From the NCBI GenBank assembly GCA_023473405.1, contig JAMCZD010000144.1:1-11493 (forward strand): 11,493 nt of DNA, read 5' to 3'. The notes below the pieces were generated by a model that did not search any database, was not told where the DNA came from, and saw nothing but the letters and a program-made list of their open reading frames with translations. The DNA is from Candidatus Omnitrophota bacterium. Its GTDB lineage: Bacteria > Verrucomicrobiota > Verrucomicrobiia > Limisphaerales > UBA1319. Made by a program: the position numbers and the translations under genes. Position 1 is the stretch's first letter. Each line of letters opens with the position of its first letter. Positions 7,430 to 11,493 of the stretch are shown in pieces.

Positions 7430-7459
7430 TTGACTTTTGATCTGCGGCAAAGCTTAACT
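7430..7459 (+). promoter_or_regulatory. Candidate promoter for the FAH-family gene
   Basis: TTGACT (7430-7435, five of six bases of the -35 consensus) is followed after 18 bases by TTAACT (7454-7459, three of six of the -10 consensus). Transcription would begin around 7466, only about ten bases before the ATG, giving a nearly leaderless message. That fits the lack of a ribosome site there. Confidence 0.33.
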
Positions 7460-7475
7460 CGAGAATTCTAATACT

Positions 7476-8282
7476 ATGAAGATTATTCGTTTCCTGGATA
7501 CCCAAGGCAAAGTGCAAATTGCGGCGCAACAACCTGATGGCTCGGCCCGGCTGGTCGAGGGTGATTTATACGGAGACTTCCGCGTCACTGGAAAAACCGT
7601 TTCCATCGGCAAACTACTCGCCCCCGTTGAACCTTCCCAGTTCTTGTGCATCGGTTTGAATTACCGCCGCCACGCCGAGGAAGGCGGGGTCACCCCGCCG
7701 CAGTTTCCGGTTCTTTTCATGAAAGGCGTAAATGCCGTGCAGAACCCGGGCGATCCCATCCTGATCCCCACCGCCCTTCCGAGTTCCGAAGTAGACTATG
7801 AAGGCGAGTTGGCGGTGGTCATTGGCAAAACCTGCAAAAATGTCCGTCGCGATGCCGCCTTGAAGTATGTCCTTGGCTACACTTGCGCCAACGATGTCAG
7901 CGCCCGGGATTGGCAGATCAAGAAAGGGGGTTCGCAATGGTGCCGCGGAAAAACCTTCGACACCTTCGCCCCCTTGGGACCATGCCTTACCCTCACCGAC
8001 GAAATACCTGACCCAAACCGGCTTCAATTGAAAACCACGATCAGCGGCGCCGTGATGCAGAATTGGAACACCGAAGACATGATCTTCGACGTGCCCGCCC
8101 TCATCGAGTTCTTGAGCGGCAGCACCACGCTCGTCCCCGGCACCGTCATCCTGACTGGCACACCCCACGGAGTCGGTATGGCCCAAAAACCACCGCGCTG
8201 GCTCAAACCCGGTGACACTATAACGATTGAGATCGAGAAGATCGGGGCACTCACCAACCCTGTCAAAAACGAAACCGCCTAG
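7476..8282 (+). CDS. Fumarylacetoacetate hydrolase (FAH) family protein
   Basis: A 268-residue cytoplasmic metal-dependent enzyme. The family hydrolyses or isomerises beta-diketo or oxo acids; members include fumarylpyruvate hydrolase, HHDD isomerase and the 2,4-diketo-3-deoxy-fuconate/rhamnonate hydrolases. A variable N-terminal part (1-55) precedes the FAH fold. Visible signatures are GLNYRRHAEE (60-69), EVDYEGELAVVIG (105-117) with metal ligands E109 and E111, ANDVSARDWQ with the third ligand D140, KTFDTFAPLGP (159-169) and TGTPHGVG (227-234). Length and motif spacing are normal, so the enzyme should be active. It follows a glycoside hydrolase and an ACS-type transporter on the same strand, which favours a role in sugar-acid breakdown over aromatic breakdown, although no dehydratase or dehydrogenase is in view to confirm it. 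A strong hairpin follows the stop. Confidence 0.92.
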   Translation: MKIIRFLDTQGKVQIAAQQPDGSARLVEGDLYGDFRVTGKTVSIGKLLAPVEPSQFLCIGLNYRRHAEEGGVTPPQFPVLFMKGVNAVQNPGDPILIPTALPSSEVDYEGELAVVIGKTCKNVRRDAALKYVLGYTCANDVSARDWQIKKGGSQWCRGKTFDTFAPLGPCLTLTDEIPDPNRLQLKTTISGAVMQNWNTEDMIFDVPALIEFLSGSTTLVPGTVILTGTPHGVGMAQKPPRWLKPGDTITIEIEKIGALTNPVKNETA

Positions 8283-8320
8283 CTCCTCCCAATCTGAATT
8301 GAAATAGACCTTCGCTCCCA

Positions 8321-8356
8321 GAAGCGCCGGCAGCATCTTCGCTCTGCCGGCGCTTC
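8321..8356 (+). terminator. 13-bp perfect hairpin downstream of the FAH-family gene
   Basis: Bases 8321-8333 and 8344-8356 pair perfectly around a 10-base loop, 38 bases after the stop codon. The stem is GC-rich and stable. Only a short ATTT follows, so it may end transcription weakly or protect the 3' end of the message. Being symmetric, it could also work on the other strand. Confidence 0.6.
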
Positions 8357-8401
8357 GCATTTCCTCGAATCCCGCCCGGCGCATAGCGCGACATCGCTCT
8401 G

Positions 8402-8413
8402 CCCCCCCCCCCC
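8402..8413. repeat. Homopolymer tract of 12 C
   Basis: Twelve consecutive cytosines lie between the FAH-family gene and the leader of the repeat protein. Such tracts change length by slippage and are often misread by sequencers, so the exact length is uncertain. It lies outside any gene, so no phase-variable coding effect is visible. Confidence 0.8.
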
Positions 8414-8527
8414 GCAAAGGGCTCGTCTCTTTTATTACTTGCCATCAAGAGATCGCAGTCTCTCTTCCCTGGCGATAGCCGCAATCGAAATTATGGAAAA
8501 AAGGAGAAATTCTGTCGAAAATGGACG

Positions 8528-8577
8528 GTATAATCCGACGTGGTTGTTCATTCTCAGCGGTAGTAGTGTAATCCGAC
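8528..8577 (+). repeat. Direct repeat pair gtataatccgac / gtgtaatccgac
   Basis: Two 12-base words at 8528-8539 and 8566-8577 match at 11 positions and start 38 bp apart, a little over three and a half helical turns. The first contains the TATAAT. They could be paired binding sites for a regulator or parts of an RNA fold. The sequence is short, so chance is not excluded. Confidence 0.5.
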
Positions 8578-8640
8578 AGCCAAACTTAAGACCGTTTTGC
8601 CGATGCGAATCTGGTATGGGCAAGCCGACAAATCCTGAAG

Positions 8641-8669
8641 CCGCCCTCGAAAAGAGGGGTGGTTTTTTT
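8641..8669 (+). terminator. Intrinsic terminator 105 bp upstream of the repeat protein
   Basis: CCGCCCTC (8641-8648) pairs with GAGGGGTGG (8654-8662) around GAAAA, with one bulged G and one G-U pair, and seven T follow at once (8663-8669). This is a textbook rho-independent form on the plus strand. It either ends the upstream FAH transcript, ends a small RNA, or is a conditional terminator in the leader of the repeat protein. Confidence 0.75.
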
Positions 8670-8759
8670 GTGGAAATAGTGGCCGAAGACCGGCCCGAGA
8701 CCATGCATCGACGGGATCGCCAGAGAGAGGCGGCGTCCAGGCAAAACGGATTCAATAGC

Positions 8760-8766
8760 AAAGGAG
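8760..8766 (+). promoter_or_regulatory. Strong ribosome binding site of the repeat protein
   Basis: AAAGGAG lies seven bases before the ATG at 8774. This is the best plus-strand ribosome site in the window and fixes the start. Confidence 0.85.
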
Positions 8767-8773
8767 AACCAGC

Positions 8774-11493
8774 ATGAAATTCACCTACACGCTCGTTGCC
8801 GCAGCACTCGCTGCGTTGGCGAACTTGACAAGTATCAATACGGCATTGGCCGTTCAACCACCCGCCCAAGACCTGAAGCTGCAACTCAGCGCCGATACGG
8901 GGGTGACAACCGCCCAGGATGGGATAACAGTCCAGGCTTGGGCAGACCAAGCCCCCGGGGTAAAACACGATGGAATCGGGCAGGGCATACCAGTCCTGAC
9001 GACAAATCAAAACTTCCCAGTTGGCCCCCGACCGGTAATTGCTTTCGATGGCCAATCAGCCATAGTCTTAACTAACCGCAGCGACCTCCAGAAACCCGCG
9101 ATTAGTGTGTATGTCGTAGGCAGTGTCGATAATACCTACACGGTTGGCATCTTTCTCGCCGACATGCGAGACCCATTTGGTTTCGCCCTGGGCATCAGCG
9201 ATACCACGTCTGGTCGAGCGCGATGGTATACCGGTTATCCCGGCGATAACATGGAACCGGCAGCCGGCGACCTTGGCTTTTACGTGCCCGCCCTGATCGA
9301 GGGAACCTTTCAAAACGGGCGGAAGCAAATGTTCCTCAACGGCGCCATGATCGGTGACTCATCAGGGATAACGCTGAATTATGCAACCTTCAGCGCCCTG
9401 GCGGTGGGTGCCCAGGGAGTTTACCCGGCATCGGGTGAGCAGGAAACCGGGGAACCGGCCGTTCTTTCCAAATTCCTGATAGGCGATGTTGCCGAAATTT
9501 TGGCTTATTCATCGGCTTCCGATGCCCAGCGACTGGCGGTCGAGGCCTACATCTATCAGAAATACTTCACCCAACCCACCGGGCCTGTAGCTTTTGCCAA
9601 GCAACCGTTTTCACAGCAGATAAACGAACTGACCCCGGTGACCTTTAGCGTAAACGCGGACGGCGAGCCGCCCCTCAGCTATTTTTGGTTCAGAAACGGG
9701 GTGGCCATACCTAACGCCAACGACCCATACTACACGCTTCAAAGTGTAAGCCGAAACGATGCCGGACAATTTAGTGTAATCGTGAGCAATGCCACCGGGA
9801 CGATAACCAGCACAAACGCCACTTTAAGCGTGATTCCCGACACAACACCGCCCACGCTCCTTTCCGCCGATCGCGACGTGGTCAATTCCAACCTCGTAAC
9901 CGTCGTCTTCTCCAAAGCAGTCTCCGCCGCAACGGCAACCGTGGCGTCCAATTACGCCATCGACAACGGGATAACAGTCAACCAAGCGGCCATGGGATCC
10001 ACCCCCGACACTGTTCTATTGACCACCTCGACGATCACCTATGGCCCGGACTACACGCTGACCGTGAACGGAATTCAAGACTTGGTCGGAAACACTATCG
10101 CCGCCAACTCGCAACACCGTGTGGCCGTTCCGGACCCGACTGCCCCCGTGCCAACCGCCAATCTTAAATTATGGCTCCGGGCCGATCTGGGTGTGACCGC
10201 CAATGCCAGTGGCGTGGTCTCCACTTGGGCAGACCATCAAGTCGGTAATCCACCCAAGAACGGAACCGCCATCGGCACCCCAAGGCTTACACAGGCCAGT
10301 TATTTCCCCAACGGCCCTCACCCGGTAATCACCTTTGACGGCGCTTCGGGCTTTAACCTGGACAACGTCGCCGACATGCGGATGACCAATATGACTTTCT
10401 ACATCGTCACCAGCGTTAGCGCGATCAATACAATGCGGGTCATGCTCGGCAATTATCGCGATGTGGCTGGTTATTGCATCGGAATCAGCGATACAATACC
10501 AGGCCGCGTGAAGTGGTTCACGGCCCCACCCGCCAGCATGGAACCTGATGGAGCGCAGTTGACCGAACTTACACCGGTCCTGATTACCGCTTCCTACTCG
10601 ATCGCCGGCGGCATCAAAAAGATGTACATAAACAGCGTCGAAGTCGGCTCGGAAGTGGGAATCAACCTCTCCTACGCTTCTGACACACAATTAACCGTCG
10701 GCTATCTCCAGGGCAATCGCCAATATTACGTGGGTGATATTGCCGAAATCCTGGCCTATTCCAAGGTATCGGATTCGCAACGGGCCTTGGTCGAGGCCTA
10801 CTTGAACCGGAAGTATTTTGGCCAAGGCGCCGGTCCCGCGGTGGTTACCGAGCAGCCCCAAAGCCAGACGATCAACGAACTTCAACCGGTCTCGTTCGAG
10901 GTCGGTTTCGATGGCGCTCCACCCGTCTCTGTCCAATGGTATAAAAACGGCGTGGCCATCCCGGACGCCACCAACGTGGCCTACACCATCCCCAGCGTCA
11001 CCCGCGCGGACCAAGGCGCCCAATTCGGCGCGCATCTGAGCAATGCACTGGGCAGCGCCGTCAGCAGCAACGCGACCTTGACCGTCATCCTGGATACCGT
11101 GCCGCCAGTCCTGCTTTCGGCTAAACGCGACTACATGACGAACAATCAAGTCCTGGTGATATTCTCCAAGGCGGTCTCTCCGAGCACGGCCACCGTTGTG
11201 GGCAATTATGCCATAAACAACAGCATTACGGTCAGCCAGGCAACGATCGGAGCCGACCCAACCACGGTGATCCTCACCACCTCGCCCATTACACCAGGGG
11301 CGCAAGCCTTCACCTTGACGGTCAATGGAGTTCAGGACTTGGTTGGGAATCCCGTAGCCACTAATTCTCAGGTGCCAATGTCGGTGCCGGCCGCCTCGGT
11401 CCAACCGCCCGCAACCGACCGCCTCCTTTGGCTGGCCGCCGACGCCGGCGTCTCGACATCCGATGGCCACACGGTAACCAATTGGCTTGACCA
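8774..11493 (+). CDS. Large secreted LamG/Ig-like/SbsA-like repeat protein (3' end outside the window)
   Basis: The frame runs from ATG 8774 to the window edge without a stop: 906 codons and two bases. A Sec signal peptide (1-26, hydrophobic core, ALA cleavage motif) shows export. The rest is tandem modules. Unit 1: LamG/concanavalin-like (about 34-265, opening LKLQLSADTGV, containing RPVIAFDG and closing DVAEILAYSSASDAQR), Ig-like (271-354, with QPFSQQINELTPVTF and FRNGVAIP), SbsA/Big-like (356-452, with DTTPPTLLSADRD, VVFSKAVS and LVGN). Unit 2 repeats the order at 464-682, 687-772 and 774-872. Unit 3 opens at 883. Such proteins bind carbohydrates or act in adhesion and surface layers; no catalytic motif is visible. 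The strong ribosome site and structured leader suggest regulated, possibly high expression. C-terminal anchoring (PEP-CTERM, autotransporter or T9SS-type) cannot be seen. Confidence 0.88.
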   Translation, partial: MKFTYTLVAAALAALANLTSINTALAVQPPAQDLKLQLSADTGVTTAQDGITVQAWADQAPGVKHDGIGQGIPVLTTNQNFPVGPRPVIAFDGQSAIVLTNRSDLQKPAISVYVVGSVDNTYTVGIFLADMRDPFGFALGISDTTSGRARWYTGYPGDNMEPAAGDLGFYVPALIEGTFQNGRKQMFLNGAMIGDSSGITLNYATFSALAVGAQGVYPASGEQETGEPAVLSKFLIGDVAEILAYSSASDAQRLAVEAYIYQKYFTQPTGPVAFAKQPFSQQINELTPVTFSVNADGEPPLSYFWFRNGVAIPNANDPYYTLQSVSRNDAGQFSVIVSNATGTITSTNATLSVIPDTTPPTLLSADRDVVNSNLVTVVFSKAVSAATATVASNYAIDNGITVNQAAMGSTPDTVLLTTSTITYGPDYTLTVNGIQDLVGNTIAANSQHRVAVPDPTAPVPTANLKLWLRADLGVTANASGVVSTWADHQVGNPPKNGTAIGTPRLTQASYFPNGPHPVITFDGASGFNLDNVADMRMTNMTFYIVTSVSAINTMRVMLGNYRDVAGYCIGISDTIPGRVKWFTAPPASMEPDGAQLTELTPVLITASYSIAGGIKKMYINSVEVGSEVGINLSYASDTQLTVGYLQGNRQYYVGDIAEILAYSKVSDSQRALVEAYLNRKYFGQGAGPAVVTEQPQSQTINELQPVSFEVGFDGAPPVSVQWYKNGVAIPDATNVAYTIPSVTRADQGAQFGAHLSNALGSAVSSNATLTVILDTVPPVLLSAKRDYMTNNQVLVIFSKAVSPSTATVVGNYAINNSITVSQATIGADPTTVILTTSPITPGAQAFTLTVNGVQDLVGNPVATNSQVPMSVPAASVQPPATDRLLWLAADAGVSTSDGHTVTNWLD
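8873..11493 (+). repeat. Tandem three-module units inside the repeat protein
   Basis: Unit starts align at 8873 (LKLQLSAD), 10163 (LKLWLRAD) and 11420 (RLLWLAAD), giving periods of 430 and 419 codons. Copies are clearly related in protein but diverged at DNA level, with many synonymous and amino-acid changes. The duplication is therefore old rather than an assembly collapse or recent slippage. Confidence 0.85.

Larger units (their letters stand above)
8357..8773 (+). other. Non-coding leader region before the repeat protein
   Basis: I find no supportable gene in these ~415 bp. In order they hold a run of 12 C, an AAGGAG at 8501-8506 without a well-placed start codon, a TATAAT at 8529-8534 with no clear -35, a near-perfect direct repeat, CTGTCG/CGACAG inverted arms at 8512-8517 and 8574-8579, a TTGCC/GGCAA pairing around 8594-8618, an intrinsic terminator at 8641-8669, and a GGCCG/CGGCC hairpin at 8681-8695. 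An open frame (8439-8777) crosses it all but has no family resemblance and contains the terminator. The layout fits a long structured 5' leader or a separate small RNA; it could also simply be the end of the upstream transcript. Confidence 0.45.

Noticed and set aside
7614..8417. Minus-strand open frame of 267 codons
   Set aside because: It mirrors almost the whole FAH-family gene, whose metal ligands and motifs are intact, and it runs through the 13-bp hairpin and C tract.
8521..8571. 16-codon possible leader peptide (MDGIIRRG...)
   Set aside because: The AAGGAG at 8501 is 14 bases from its ATG, too far for normal initiation, and no run of regulatory codons is present.
8439..8777. 112-codon plus-strand frame whose stop overlaps the ATG of the repeat protein
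   Set aside because: The ATGA overlap looks like coupling, but the frame contains the intrinsic terminator with seven T, has no ribosome site at its start and no family resemblance.
8435..9055. Minus-strand 206-codon frame opposite the leader and the start of the repeat protein
   Set aside because: It is antisense to a signal peptide and LamG module with strong start signals; no motif in its own translation.
10169..11470. Two long minus-strand frames opposite the repeat protein
   Set aside because: The plus-strand frame is continuous with repeated domain signatures, while the minus-strand products are low-complexity mirror translations.

Overview
This window is bacterial DNA, moderately GC-rich and densely coding. 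It most resembles a free-living Verrucomicrobia/Planctomycetes-type organism of the Pedosphaera/Limisphaera sort. That placement is inference. It rests on three things: a very large secreted protein built from tandem LamG, Ig-like and SbsA-like modules; a lipoprotein glycoside hydrolase of a kind common in these polysaccharide degraders; and Shine-Dalgarno sites that are clear at some starts and missing at others. There are no tRNA, rRNA, CRISPR or transposase genes. One gene is cut at each end of the window (lon on the left, the repeat protein on the right), and the left end carries a 26-base inverted copy of internal lon sequence, so the window may be a complete short contig.

Left part (1-3443, all minus strand). 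Four genes read right to left with tiny gaps: a REC-PAS-HisKA-HATPase sensor kinase, a 4-bp gap, a receiver-only response regulator, a 22-bp gap, an Hsp20 small heat-shock protein, a 41-bp gap, and the N-terminal part of Lon protease. This looks like one operon joining phosphorelay signalling to protein quality control. The lon reading frame stops exactly inside the inverted copy at 1-26, which is more likely a chimeric contig end than a real truncation.

Middle part (3444-8356, plus strand). A divergent intergenic region leads to a lipoprotein glycoside hydrolase with clan GH-D-like features, an MFS transporter of the anion:cation symporter type, and a fumarylacetoacetate-hydrolase-family enzyme. 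Together they suggest outer-surface release of a sugar, uptake of an acidic sugar or other organic anion, and hydrolysis or isomerisation of a keto-acid intermediate. Substrate assignment is inference. A 13-bp perfect hairpin follows the last gene.

Right part (8357-11493). About 400 bp of non-coding sequence holds a 12-base C tract, a near-perfect direct repeat, a well-formed intrinsic terminator and another small hairpin. It ends in a strong ribosome binding site before a secreted repeat protein that is open to the window end (906 codons seen). Two full 420-430-residue LamG/Ig/SbsA units are present and a third has just begun. The non-coding leader with its terminator is the best candidate for an undescribed regulatory element here.
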